Notes: generated by a model from the letters alone, not told the origin. A stretch of 64,000 nucleotides of DNA from Phocaeicola plebeius (GCF_003437535.1 NZ_QSQT01000016.1:1-64000); one strand, 5' to 3'. Counted from the stretch's first letter, positions 25,971 to 33,893 are shown. Translations and numbers: made by a program.

Positions 25971-26339
25971 ATGAAGGAAAAGAAACTTGGTGGTCGCCCA
26001 AAGTTGGCGAGTTACCAGAAACGTACGAAATGTTTCCGGGTAATGTTTACCGAGAACGACTATATCTATATACAATCCAAAGCCCAACAGGCAGGATTGT
26101 CTGTCAATGAATTTTGCCACCAGGCTGCAATGGGCTGTGAAGTCGGTCAGCGCATCAGTCCGGAAATGATGTCGGCAATCCGTGACCTTTCCGGTATAGC
26201 CAATAATGTCAAGCAGATCGCCCATCAGATGCACATCTATGGTTTGGAAGCAGTGAAACAACAATGCTTTTCTATTATATCAGAAGTCAGCAGAATTATC
26301 ACCCAAGTAAAAAATAACAATCATGATAGCGAAGATTAA
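25971..26339 (+). CDS. mobC: MobC/BmgB-type mobilisation accessory protein
   Basis: 122 residues from the ATG at 25971 (MKEKKLGGRPKLASYQKRTK); the frame opens at 25947 but the extra residues are not conserved-looking. It has a basic ribbon-helix-helix-like N terminus with RVMFTENDYIYIQSKAQQAGLSVNEFCHQAA and the MobC signature IRDLSGIANNVKQIAHQMHIYG. It would bind oriT and assist relaxase nicking. Overlaps the relaxase start by 17 bp. Confidence 0.85.
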   Translation: MKEKKLGGRPKLASYQKRTKCFRVMFTENDYIYIQSKAQQAGLSVNEFCHQAAMGCEVGQRISPEMMSAIRDLSGIANNVKQIAHQMHIYGLEAVKQQCFSIISEVSRIITQVKNNNHDSED

Positions 26340-27222
26340 AACAAGAGCCGATTTTAGAGGAATAGTAAATTATGCCAATGACCAAAAGAACAAGAAAAAG
26401 AGTGCTACACTTTTGGCACATGAAGGTGTTTGTGCTATCAACAACAAAACCATAGCAGATTCTTTTCAGATACAAACCTCTATGCGTCCGAAAGTAAAAA
26501 GTCCGGTGAAACACGTATCTCTTGCTTTCTCTCCGCAAGATACCGTCCGTTTTCCCAATGACGAAAAAGGAAATACACTTATGGTGGAGATTGCCAAGAA
26601 ATGGATGGAGCAAATGGGGATTCGCAATACCCAATATATCATAACCAGGCATCATGATACGGAACATCCACATTGCCATATCGTATTCAACCGGATAGAC
26701 AATGACGGTAATCTCATTTCTGACAGCAACGAAAGGATACGAAATGCAAAAGTCTGTCGTGCTTTAACCAAAGAGTATAAACTTTACTTTGCTCCTAAAA
26801 ACAGCAAAGCCAGAAATAAAAGCCGTTTACGTCCTCATCAATTACGTAAGTATAATCTTCGTTCCTCAACTCTTGATGCGTTGGCGGCATCTCGCTCATG
26901 GCATGACTTCTTCCATATGCTCAAAGAGAAGGGAATAGATGTACGTTTTAATCATGCAGAAAACTCTGATAATATTCGTGGTATATCCTTTTGTATGGAT
27001 GAATTTAGCATTGCCGGTTCTAAACTTGATTCAGATCTAAGTTTTAACCGTCTTTGCGCAACATTGGGTAATGTGGCAACAGAACTTATAGTGCAACCTC
27101 ATCAAGCAATTGTTCCTAGTGCTGGCGGAGGAACTAATAACGAACAGGGATGGCGGGATGATAAAAGCAAGGATAACCAAAGAAACGAACCTTTTTATAA
27201 AACCTCAAAACGTAGAAGATAA
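26323..27222 (+). CDS. Relaxase/mobilisation nuclease (MobA/VirD2-like)
   Basis: The 299-residue relaxase has a catalytic tyrosine candidate in the N-terminal stretch ADFRGIVNYANDQ, and HUH motif III HHDTEHPHCHIVFNRID around residues 109-125. It would nick oriT and pilot the single strand into a conjugation channel supplied in trans, since no mating-pair genes are present. The start overlaps mobC and the stop overlaps the next start by 1 bp. Confidence 0.88.
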   Translation: MIAKIKTRADFRGIVNYANDQKNKKKSATLLAHEGVCAINNKTIADSFQIQTSMRPKVKSPVKHVSLAFSPQDTVRFPNDEKGNTLMVEIAKKWMEQMGIRNTQYIITRHHDTEHPHCHIVFNRIDNDGNLISDSNERIRNAKVCRALTKEYKLYFAPKNSKARNKSRLRPHQLRKYNLRSSTLDALAASRSWHDFFHMLKEKGIDVRFNHAENSDNIRGISFCMDEFSIAGSKLDSDLSFNRLCATLGNVATELIVQPHQAIVPSAGGGTNNEQGWRDDKSKDNQRNEPFYKTSKRRR

Positions 27223-27866
27223 TGAAAGAAGATGTAGTAGCTGCAAATCTCGCAAATTTGCGTCAAAGTATCAATGAATTGAAGGAATGCGTTAATAGGC
27301 AGAATGTAACTCCAAACCAACCGGAGCAACATATAAAGGTGGATTTGGATGAAAAGACCATTTATAATGGAGTTGCCAAAAGCTTCTGTACTTGCTGGAA
27401 TGATGCACTGTCAGTAGTGAAGAAACATGTTTGGAAACAACAACCTGATACATTACCATTTTCACAATGGTTTCCAAAACTGGTCGAACTGTTTAAGCAA
27501 AAATCTAAGTTTCTTGAATACATATATAGCCACGTTTGTGATTACAATCTCAATCGCCTTAATATTGAGATTAATACAGAAAATATATTAAAACAGCAGG
27601 ATGAAATACTTTCAAAAATCAATGAGCTGAAACATCCAATAACCGTTATTCCACCCAATATCAATGGGATGTTTATACGTGGGCATCATATTAAACTTCG
27701 ATATGTTGTGGCTATTGTAGTAATTATTTTGACGTGGGCTGTTGTTGCTTCAGTTAGTAGTCTGAAATATAAGGAAGAATCTTTTGCGCATTATTCCATG
27801 TATCGGGCGGTGAAGGAACAAAGTCAATCTTTTATTGAAAAAATGGACAACGATAAAAGGAAATGA
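27222..27866 (+). CDS. Mobilisation-linked protein with C-terminal membrane anchor
   Basis: The 214-residue protein starts on the last base of the relaxase stop. It has coiled-coil-like N-terminal (about 1-35) and central (about 120-145) stretches, and one transmembrane helix (YVVAIVVIILTWAVVASV, about 164-181). I do not recognise the family. Gene order suggests a role with the relaxase, for example tethering the transfer complex to the membrane. Confidence 0.6.
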   Translation: MKEDVVAANLANLRQSINELKECVNRQNVTPNQPEQHIKVDLDEKTIYNGVAKSFCTCWNDALSVVKKHVWKQQPDTLPFSQWFPKLVELFKQKSKFLEYIYSHVCDYNLNRLNIEINTENILKQQDEILSKINELKHPITVIPPNINGMFIRGHHIKLRYVVAIVVIILTWAVVASVSSLKYKEESFAHYSMYRAVKEQSQSFIEKMDNDKRK

Positions 27867-27972
27867 TTAGGATATGATTAAATATTTCTTACTCTAGTGT
27901 TTGCTTTAATATCCTTTAAACTTCTGATAGGTCGCAAAGTATTATATGTTACAGAAAATGAAAAATAGACTA

Positions 27973-28004
27973 CCAAATGCCTTCATAATTTTGGAGGCAT
28001 TTGG
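27973..28004. terminator. Hairpin terminator between mob genes and integrase
   Basis: CCAAATGCCT pairs perfectly with AGGCATTTGG across a 12-nt loop, between the convergent mobilisation and recombinase genes. T tracts are weak on the plus side and better on the minus side. Confidence 0.6.
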
Positions 28005-28070
28005 CTCTTATCTAAAAATATACGTTTTGTATGACTACGCAAGTAACCTTATGAGTAATAAGAACTAGTG

Positions 28071-28877
28071 TTACCATGTAATGACCTTATCGACAATCTC
28101 CTGCTGTTCGGCACTGCTACGTCGCAAATAAATACGAGTAGTTTCTATACTTTCATGCCCCATCAGGTCGGCAAGCAAAGAAATGTCATTGAACTTCTCT
28201 AAAAAATTCTTGGCAAAGCGATGGCGGAACGAATGAGGATAAACCACTTTCTCATTCAATCCGTATTTAATAGTATAATTTTTTAATTGTTGCGCAATTC
28301 CTCTGGTGGTGATGCGCTCGCCAAAGCGATTGAGGAAAAGATAACCGCTTGTACGCTTAGTTTTACCAAACCATTCTGTGGCTTCCTTACGTAAAGTCTT
28401 CGGAATATAGATGCGGCGAATTTTACCACCTTTGGTGTAAATGTCAAAATATCCTATTTGTACGTGTTCCACCTTCAGCTGAATAAGTTCGCTAACTCGT
28501 GCACCTGTGGCAGCGAGAAAGCGAACAACGAAATACCATTCTTGATTTTCTTCCTTTTTCAGTTTGTTCTTTAGGAAAACATAGTCGGCATTGCTGATTA
28601 CATTTTCTAAATAACTACGCTGTTGAACCTTGACGGATTTTAATCTTAAACGAGATTTCCCCATACAATCAAGATACTTGTTCATAGCCTGAATGCGGAG
28701 ATTGACTGTTTTTGGTTTAAACTTCTCAATAAGGTAAGTCTTATAGATCAGGAGATTCTTTTTATTCAAATCCTTGTGTCGAGAATAGAACTCCTTGATG
28801 GCATACAAGTATGCCGAAATAGTGTTTTCTGCCATATTACTTTGACGCAAATACTCTTCAAAGCTTTTAATATCCAT
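28071..28877 (-). CDS. Tyrosine recombinase, hsdS-invertase type
   Basis: The 268-residue recombinase has an N-terminal SAM-like core-binding domain (MDIKSFEEYLRQSNMAENTISAYL) and a catalytic domain. Catalytic residues are visible: Arg in TGARVSELIQL (about 137), Lys in YTKGGKIRRIYIPK, HSFRHRFA (about 216) and the Tyr in MGHESIETTRIYLRRS (about 250). Small recombinases of this type accompany type I restriction loci in Bacteroides and invert hsdS specificity segments. Here an hsdS fragment lies immediately next to it. It could instead have moved the island, but that is less likely from its size and context. Confidence 0.8.
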   Translation of the reverse strand: MDIKSFEEYLRQSNMAENTISAYLYAIKEFYSRHKDLNKKNLLIYKTYLIEKFKPKTVNLRIQAMNKYLDCMGKSRLRLKSVKVQQRSYLENVISNADYVFLKNKLKKEENQEWYFVVRFLAATGARVSELIQLKVEHVQIGYFDIYTKGGKIRRIYIPKTLRKEATEWFGKTKRTSGYLFLNRFGERITTRGIAQQLKNYTIKYGLNEKVVYPHSFRHRFAKNFLEKFNDISLLADLMGHESIETTRIYLRRSSAEQQEIVDKVITW

Positions 28878-28991
28878 TTCTATTTTTATTAGTGAAACAA
28901 TATGTTATCACCAAATAAATTACGATGATAATCAAATGCGTTGAATTCCTATTATGAGAAGTTGCTCGTCATCGCATAACAATATAAAGCG

Positions 28992-29255
28992 ATGCACACA
29001 CTATCACAAAAATTAAATAAGCTTTTATCAGACAGAGCAGAACTTGACCTTTCTTTGGCACGGAATTTACAAAAATCAATTCTGCAAGAAGCAATACAAG
29101 GCAAGTTAGTCCCTCAAATAGCAGATGAAGGAACTGCCGAAAAGTTGCTTGCCGAGATTCGCAAAGAGAAAGAACGCCTCATAAAAGAAGGTAAGCTAAA
29201 AAAGTCAGCATTGTCTGATTCTATTATCTATAAAGGTGACGATAACAAGTACTCG
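28992..29255 (+). pseudogene. hsdS: hsdS fragment (type I restriction specificity subunit)
   Basis: Residues 20-88 of this frame match the conserved central/C-terminal spacer of HsdS: RNLQKSILQEAIQGKLVPQ, then EEG-type linker, LLAEIRKEKERLIKEGKLKK and SIIYKGDDNKYS. Target-recognition domains are absent on both sides. Homology stops at about 29252, where the opposite strand becomes the start of hsdR. Upstream, in-frame stops close the frame. It is a silent or truncated cassette of an invertible hsdS locus. Confidence 0.75.
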
Positions 29256-29381
29256 ACCATCCGTAAAATAGTACTCTTCACGCATATTTACACTTACTGC
29301 CCATCCTTTTTGTTGGAGTGCAGGAGTAATGAACAGAGTGCGTATCTCTTGTTCTTTGAGCTCTTTCTTGTTTACTTCCAT
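29205..29381 (-). pseudogene. hsdR: hsdR 5' fragment (type I restriction endonuclease)
   Basis: On the minus strand, ATG 29381 opens a frame starting MEVNKKELKEQEIRTLFITP and continuing ALQQKGWAVS and NMREEYYFTDGRVLV. This is the standard HsdR N terminus (EQDIRTKFITPALxxAGW, then REExxFTDGR). After about 45 residues the frame enters the reverse complement of the hsdS fragment and stops at 29205. More than 90% of hsdR, and presumably hsdM, is gone. It is 13 bp downstream of the XRE regulator stop, the usual gene order of such loci. Confidence 0.72.
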
Positions 29382-29394
29382 AACAATAACTCAT

Positions 29395-29601
29395 TTATGG
29401 TTTTACACTGCTGACAATCAAATCCTTTACATCAATATTAAGAACTTTGGCTATATCATTAAGTGTTTTAAGGTCTGGTTGAACTGAGTTACTACACCAT
29501 TTACTTACAGTACAATTAGATTTTCCAATTTGTTCTGCAAGCCATTTTCCTGTCTTCTGTTGTTCGACAAGCACAACTTTTAGTCTGTTTAAATTAGCCA
29601 T
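29395..29601 (-). CDS. XRE family helix-turn-helix regulator
   Basis: The 68-residue single-domain Cro/CI regulator has the HTH in WLAEQIGKSNCTVSKWCSNSVQPDLKTLNDIAKVLNIDVKDLI. In Bacteroides such a gene commonly precedes hsdR in type I restriction operons, and the hsdR remnant starts right after it. Its promoter lies inside an inverted repeat (29625-29645), which suggests autoregulation. Likely an orphaned controller that survives from the deleted restriction locus. Confidence 0.85.
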   Translation of the reverse strand: MANLNRLKVVLVEQQKTGKWLAEQIGKSNCTVSKWCSNSVQPDLKTLNDIAKVLNIDVKDLIVSSVKP

Positions 29602-29624
29602 GAAGTAAAATGTTTTAATCCAAA

Positions 29625-29645
29625 GGCAAATTTATATAAATTGCC
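29625..29645 (-). promoter_or_regulatory. Operator-promoter of the XRE gene
   Basis: The imperfect palindrome GGCAAATTTATATAAATTGCC contains the minus-strand -7 box TAAATTTG (29627-29634), 26 nt upstream of the start codon. This fits self-repression by the XRE protein. Confidence 0.55.
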
Positions 29646-29716
29646 TGATAGTATAAGTAACTTCCAATAAAATTATATTATAGGAAGTTGTACAATTAAA
29701 ATATGACATTGTTTTT

Positions 29717-30319
29717 TTAATTATTTTCTTTCTCCCTTCTCTCTTTTACCCTTTCCTGTCCTGGCATTTTTTTAGCCAACACACTTCCTCCTGCAGGAAA
29801 ATATATAGGAAAAACTTTATACAAGAAACTTACAATATCATTACGCTTCTTACCCATGTTGAAAAAAGCAGAACAAACAAAATACATAAGGTCTTGCTGA
29901 CTACATGTATCTTTTTGCTGAATAGATATTGATGGAGCGATTATCAAGTCATGTTCTGCAAATGCGCAGGCACAGGCAAGAATAGCTTTCTGCTCTTCCT
30001 CAGTAAATACTTTGATTTTTTCTGTTAACCATTCAAGTTCTCCTTTGAGAAGTGATTTTTGCTTTTCATTTTGATGTTTTAATAGAGCATTTACATTTTT
30101 TTGTTGCTTTTCTGTCAAGGCATTTTCTAATGCTTGATTTTTTTGTTTAAGAAGATTGAATTTCAGCAAACCTGCAATGTACATACAAAAATATCCCACC
30201 GCAATATCGAATATTAAAATAAGCAGGTATTCTTCACTTGAAATTTGCGTAAACTTAGTCAAATATTCATTGATAGGAATAACGGCAAATAGCATGATGA
30301 TGGCTATTGCATAAAGCAC
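29717..30319 (-). CDS. Membrane protein with coiled coil, family unknown
   Basis: 200 residues from a GTG at 30319; no ATG fits better. Two N-terminal membrane segments (AIAIIMLFAVIPI and LLILIFDIAVGYFCMYIAGLL) are followed by a coiled coil (about 60-105) and a helical C-terminal domain (EWLTEKIKVFTEEEQKAILACACAFAEHD onward). I do not recognise it. The frame is open well upstream of the GTG without an ATG, so the true start is uncertain. It may be co-transcribed with the AlbA-type gene and a tiny membrane ORF between them. Confidence 0.5.
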   Translation of the reverse strand: MLYAIAIIMLFAVIPINEYLTKFTQISSEEYLLILIFDIAVGYFCMYIAGLLKFNLLKQKNQALENALTEKQQKNVNALLKHQNEKQKSLLKGELEWLTEKIKVFTEEEQKAILACACAFAEHDLIIAPSISIQQKDTCSQQDLMYFVCSAFFNMGKKRNDIVSFLYKVFPIYFPAGGSVLAKKMPGQERVKERREKENN

Positions 30320-30339
30320 TATATATCGAGTTTTATGTT

Positions 30340-30420
30340 TTATTGCTGTAAAGAAGCAAACAAAAAAGCGATTACCAAAATGGCAACTATAACACAGAGT
30401 GGTATAAGATATATTCCCAT
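30340..30420 (-). CDS. Possible 26-residue single-pass membrane peptide
   Basis: ATG 30420 lies 4 bp after the stop of the AlbA-type gene and encodes MGIYLIPLCVIVAILVIAF plus seven more residues, almost entirely one hydrophobic helix. Close spacing to both neighbours suggests an operon member, perhaps a small toxin-like or regulatory peptide. No homology recognised. Confidence 0.3.
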   Translation of the reverse strand: MGIYLIPLCVIVAILVIAFLFASLQQ

Positions 30421-30424
30421 AGGT

Positions 30425-31945
30425 CTATTCTTCTGCTTTAGGATTAATTACAATACGCCAATAGCCACCATGATCTGCTCCCTCTCTGACAAGCAATCCT
30501 TTGGCTTTTAGATTTGCAATCTGCATTTCAATGGCTCGTTTACTGACTCCTATTTTTTCCGCCATCTTATCTTGAGATATAGAGCCATCTGATATTACAA
30601 GGTCAAGAATGCTTTGTGCAGTCCGTCCCAATCGTTTTTGTTTCACCGAAGAATTTTGCAAATCACCGAAGGTTTTCACCGAAGATTTCTGTAAATCACC
30701 GAAAGTTTTCACCGAAGATTCTTCATCGATAGAGTACTTTTCGAAGCTACTATTTACTCTGTTGGCAACTTCTTCTATAGGTATCCTTCCGTTCTCTCCC
30801 CAATTCAAATTATAGAATGTGGTATAGAAAGAAATTGCTTCCGTTTGATATTGTGGTTCTTTGCCCGGCAGGAAATTAGGCAGTTTCTCCGTAAGTTCCC
30901 GCATTTTCCTTAAGCCCGAACCGCGTTTCTCCATATAGTCCAATTGAGTAAACATATCCGCAATAACTGGATTACGGCGCATGGACGGCACTTTGTATAT
31001 GTCTCGGTCTTGAATTTGTGTGCCATCAAGCATTGCTCCTGGTGATACCAATTCTACTCGGTCATCATAGATGTCAATATGTACTTCACCACCCATAACT
31101 GTGTAATCTCTATGGATAAGATGGTTTACCAACCCTTCAAAGATAGCACGGTCGGAATAGTCGGGGAGATTCAGGCGATAGTTCGGCATCTTCACCCATC
31201 CACTCATGGTATAGTTCTTGATGAAGTCCATACCATATTTCAAAAGCAATACGAGATTTGCCCGATGTTCTACGGAACTGATAGCATCGTCTTTATAAAG
31301 TCCTGTCCAACGTGTGCAGAAAATTCGTGATTGGAATACAGTGCAATTATCCACAAACAGCAATCCGGCATTGGTCAGTTTACCGTCAGATGTGACAAGT
31401 CCGAATGACTCCAAATACTTATCGTTCCATTCCTGATGGGTTTGTTCGAGGAAAGTGTTGGCAAGGATAACGAAAGAATGTTTGTTGGCATCCACTTGTG
31501 TAGGCAGCGAATCCCAAGTCATGTGCGTACCCTTTAATACCAATGAAAGAAGTTGTTGCGAATTGCACTCCACACTTTCATTACCAACTCTTGTATAAGC
31601 TGTACGTGTTCCGTCTTGATAATAATAATATGGTGTCAGCGTTCCTGCCTTTACTCTTACTTCAAGCAAGGCACGTCCTTCGTGTTCGATCGGGATAAGT
31701 TGTACGTCAGGTACCGGGTCAAGTCTTGCCTTTATCATTTCACTGATAAAGTCGGCATCTGCTTGTGGATTCTCCAAGCCTACAATCATTCCGTCATCGT
31801 TTACTCCATAGAATAGGCTGCCACCGTCCGTATTGGCAAAAGCCGACACAGATTTAAGCCATGACTTTACCTTCTTACGTTCCAGCATTTCCTTGAAATC
31901 GTAAGACGAGCATTCCGCTATCAATGTATTGTTATGAATTTGCAT
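30425..31945 (-). CDS. AlbA_2/Schlafen-type ATP-binding transcriptional regulator
   Basis: The 506-residue protein has an N-terminal AlbA_2 domain (VKSWLKSVSAFANTDGGSLFYGVNDDG, about 26-52). A C-terminal ATPase-like domain of the HATPase_c_4 type follows (ALVNHLIHRDYT-like FEGLVNHLIHRDYTVMGGEV, and DYMEKRGSGLRKMRELTEKL). The protein ends in a winged HTH (ISQDKMAEKIGVSKRAIEMQIANLKAKGLLVREG). Such proteins are frequent in defence and mobile islands and act as DNA- or nucleotide-responsive regulators. The linker before the HTH has a near-perfect tandem repeat (SSVKTFGDLQK / SSVKTFGDLQN), encoded by a 33-bp repeat. Confidence 0.85.
   Translation of the reverse strand: MQIHNNTLIAECSSYDFKEMLERKKVKSWLKSVSAFANTDGGSLFYGVNDDGMIVGLENPQADADFISEMIKARLDPVPDVQLIPIEHEGRALLEVRVKAGTLTPYYYYQDGTRTAYTRVGNESVECNSQQLLSLVLKGTHMTWDSLPTQVDANKHSFVILANTFLEQTHQEWNDKYLESFGLVTSDGKLTNAGLLFVDNCTVFQSRIFCTRWTGLYKDDAISSVEHRANLVLLLKYGMDFIKNYTMSGWVKMPNYRLNLPDYSDRAIFEGLVNHLIHRDYTVMGGEVHIDIYDDRVELVSPGAMLDGTQIQDRDIYKVPSMRRNPVIADMFTQLDYMEKRGSGLRKMRELTEKLPNFLPGKEPQYQTEAISFYTTFYNLNWGENGRIPIEEVANRVNSSFEKYSIDEESSVKTFGDLQKSSVKTFGDLQNSSVKQKRLGRTAQSILDLVISDGSISQDKMAEKIGVSKRAIEMQIANLKAKGLLVREGADHGGYWRIVINPKAEE
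30644..30720. repeat. 33-bp tandem repeat inside the AlbA-type gene
   Basis: CACCGAA recurs at 30644, 30664, 30677, 30697 and 30710 in an alternating 20/13-bp pattern, giving about 2.3 copies of a 33-bp unit that keeps the reading frame. Slippage could change the linker by 11-residue steps. Confidence 0.8.
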
Positions 31946-31989
31946 CGTTTTCTTTTTGTTGTTTGGGGATAAAGCCCAAGTTCTATATA

Positions 31990-31997
31990 CAAAGGTA
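31990..31997 (-). promoter_or_regulatory. -7 box (TACCTTTG) of the AlbA-type operon
   Basis: A perfect minus-strand TAnnTTTG, 44 nt upstream of the ATG at 31945. The 487-bp spacer 31946-32432 also holds a plus-strand TACTTTTG (32083-32090), the right dnaK-end repeat, a terminator and the next gene's promoter. Confidence 0.6.
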
Positions 31998-32185
31998 AGG
32001 ATAAAACCGGATATTATGTTAAAATTGCCCCATTAATTTGATTATTATGTGTTTATATCACGATATTTATCAAATAAATCTGTACTTTTGCAGTAAAGAG
32101 TTGTGGTTGCTTATGGATGCTTATTTTCGGGTTTCCGCTATATTTGCAACACGTTCACGCAAGTTGCTCATACAGAGATACTGTT

Positions 32186-32206
32186 GATTTTGAGGAAGTA
32201 AAATAA
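32186..32206. repeat. Candidate att repeat, right (displaced dnaK 3' end)
   Basis: Encodes DFEEVK plus stop in the plus strand, matching the last codons of dnaK (16939-16959) at 19 of 21 bases, with only third-position or silent changes. The bases upstream show no DnaK similarity. A strong terminator follows at 32230-32267, as expected for the original downstream region of dnaK. Confidence 0.6.
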
Positions 32207-32229
32207 TCTGTAACAAATAGATAGAAGAG

Positions 32230-32267
32230 ATTCCGTATAATCCGAAAGGGTTATACGGAATTTTTTT
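32230..32267 (+). terminator. Terminator after the displaced dnaK end
   Basis: ATTCCGTATAA pairs perfectly with TTATACGGAAT across a 10-nt loop, followed by seven T. No gene except the six-codon dnaK remnant ends before it in the plus direction. Confidence 0.85.
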
Positions 32268-32344
32268 ATGCTTTGATACTTAGTATATATTGGCTAAAAT
32301 GACAAATAAAAAAGTGTAGTCTTCATACTTTGTGGGGATTTTTC

Positions 32345-32352
32345 TATATTTG
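32345..32352 (+). promoter_or_regulatory. -7 box (TATATTTG) for the DUF3828-like gene
   Basis: Perfect TAnnTTTG, 80 nt upstream of the ATG at 32433; gives a leader of roughly 70 nt. Confidence 0.5.
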
Positions 32353-32432
32353 TACAGATTAGCTTGAAGGAACCGCGAACAAGAATGTTTCCAGCTGTAC
32401 AATCTGGAGATGCAGTCTAATTATATTATACC

Positions 32433-33266
32433 ATGAAAAGAAAGTTTATATTTATATCTGTTTTGTTGCTTTGTTTTAGTACTATTTGCTTCGGTGCATG
32501 CATAGATGAAATTAAAATGTTCTATACGAGCTATATGACGAATATTTTAAATGTGGATTCAACCAATGAAATACTGTGCAAGAAGTATTTAACTGAAGAA
32601 TTGGCTGCTAAACTCCAAAGAATGCGTAATGCCACGGGAGGAGATCCGATTATACGGGCGCAGGATATGAATTCAGATGCAATTAAGACATTAAATGTAA
32701 GAGAAATTGCAGACGATTGGTATATGGTAAGCTATCTTTGGAATGAAAAAGATAGTGCTAGTCTGGTGGAGATTCCATTAAAAGTGGGGTGTGTGAATGA
32801 AAAATGTAAGATAGTATATATTACCCCTATTGAAAATGGTAGTCAATATGGAAATGAGTGGTTGACCGGTTTTGAAAATACAGCTTCATATAAAATAGAT
32901 AGTTCGTCGGGAGAATCATTGGTCGAAAGTTTTTATAAACTTTACGTGGCTACCTATTGCAGCATGTGTAGCGATTTGAATTCCAAGTTGCAGTCTTTTC
33001 GCTTGTCTCATCTGTCTCACACAGCTTTAGAACAATTCAAGAAGGTAGAATTAGAAAATCTACAGGATGGCTTCGGGGGCTATGACCTTTTGATTACGAA
33101 TTTTGATTTCGACAGTATGTGGTTTTACAGTCTGAAGGTTGTTCCGTTGGAGCCTGATAATTATCAGGTTACTTATCAGGCCGGGAAGTATACGCATCAA
33201 ATAAATATTCAAGTTGCATACCGGGACGGTAGATATTGGATTAATGCCATCACTGGAGTTCGATAA
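32433..33266 (+). CDS. Secreted protein with two DUF3828-like repeats
   Basis: The 277-residue protein has a signal peptide (KFIFISVLLLCFSTICFGAC). It then has two homologous halves, each with an NTF2-like/DUF3828 pattern: EIKMFYTSYMTNILN...KKYLTEELAAKLQRM, then VESFYKLYVATYC...HLSHTALEQFKKVELENLQDGFGGYDLLI. Each half ends in a strand like WYMVSYLW or NYQVTYQAGKYTHQINIQV. The second half ends DGRYWINAITGVR. Periplasmic or surface role; function unknown. Stops 12 bp before the convergent Crp/Fnr gene. Confidence 0.65.
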   Translation: MKRKFIFISVLLLCFSTICFGACIDEIKMFYTSYMTNILNVDSTNEILCKKYLTEELAAKLQRMRNATGGDPIIRAQDMNSDAIKTLNVREIADDWYMVSYLWNEKDSASLVEIPLKVGCVNEKCKIVYITPIENGSQYGNEWLTGFENTASYKIDSSSGESLVESFYKLYVATYCSMCSDLNSKLQSFRLSHLSHTALEQFKKVELENLQDGFGGYDLLITNFDFDSMWFYSLKVVPLEPDNYQVTYQAGKYTHQINIQVAYRDGRYWINAITGVR

Positions 33267-33278
33267 GTATTCATACCG

Positions 33279-33854
33279 TTATTTCTTCTTGCTCAGTTCT
33301 GCCCGTATACGACTGAGCGACTGAGGTGTGATAAATAAATAAGAAGCGATGTGCTTCAGCGGTACGTGCTGCAATAATTCCGGATTTTGCTCCAGGAGTG
33401 TCAGGTAACGCTGTTTGGCTTGTGCAGCACCTCCGTTTATCATCCAGTTTTCCATGTCCAGAAACTGGCGTTCAAAGATGACTCTTCCGATGTTGGCGAA
33501 CAAGACGGAAGAAGAGAAAAAAGTCTCCAGCTTGCTTTTAGAAATACGATAGACACGGCTGTCGCTCATGGCTTCGATGGAAACCAGAGAAGGAAGTCCG
33601 GCCACATATCCCCAGGAGGAAAAGATACTGTCACCTTGAAAGGCAAACCAGAGCGAAATGTCCACTCCGTCGCGCAGATAATGTCCTCTCCAGATGCCGT
33701 CGGCTACTAGATAGAAGGAAGAGTTACGCTCTCCCTCCCGTACGATATGTTCCCCTTTCCGGTAGGTTAGCAGTTCCATCTGTTCCAGCAGCTTTTCGGC
33801 TTCCGGCTGTGCCAGTCCGTATTTTTCACGAAGTATCTCAATAAAAGCTTTCAT
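33279..33854 (-). CDS. Crp/Fnr family transcriptional regulator
   Basis: The 191-residue protein has an N-terminal cyclic-nucleotide-binding-like barrel (LTYRKGEHIVREGERNSSFYLVADGIWRGHYLRDGVDISLWFAFQGD). Its short C-terminal winged helix (LKHIASYLFITPQSLSRIRAEL) is typical of the Bacteroidetes Crp/Fnr subgroup that regulates a neighbouring exporter. It lies 39 bp downstream of the MATE gene on the same strand, so the two are probably one unit. The ligand is not predictable; cAMP-binding residues are not clearly conserved. Confidence 0.85.
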   Translation of the reverse strand: MKAFIEILREKYGLAQPEAEKLLEQMELLTYRKGEHIVREGERNSSFYLVADGIWRGHYLRDGVDISLWFAFQGDSIFSSWGYVAGLPSLVSIEAMSDSRVYRISKSKLETFFSSSVLFANIGRVIFERQFLDMENWMINGGAAQAKQRYLTLLEQNPELLQHVPLKHIASYLFITPQSLSRIRAELSKKK

Positions 33855-33893
33855 ACTTTTCTGCGTTTATGCAGGCACAAAGGTAATAAATCT

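Noticed and set aside
25889..26110. 73-codon ORF before mobC
   Set aside because: Overlaps mobC in another frame and covers the inverted repeat of the candidate oriT; no protein-like pattern.
28992..29414. 140-residue intact protein
   Set aside because: Only residues up to about 88 are HsdS-like; the rest is the reverse complement of an hsdR start, so the ORF is a deletion fusion.
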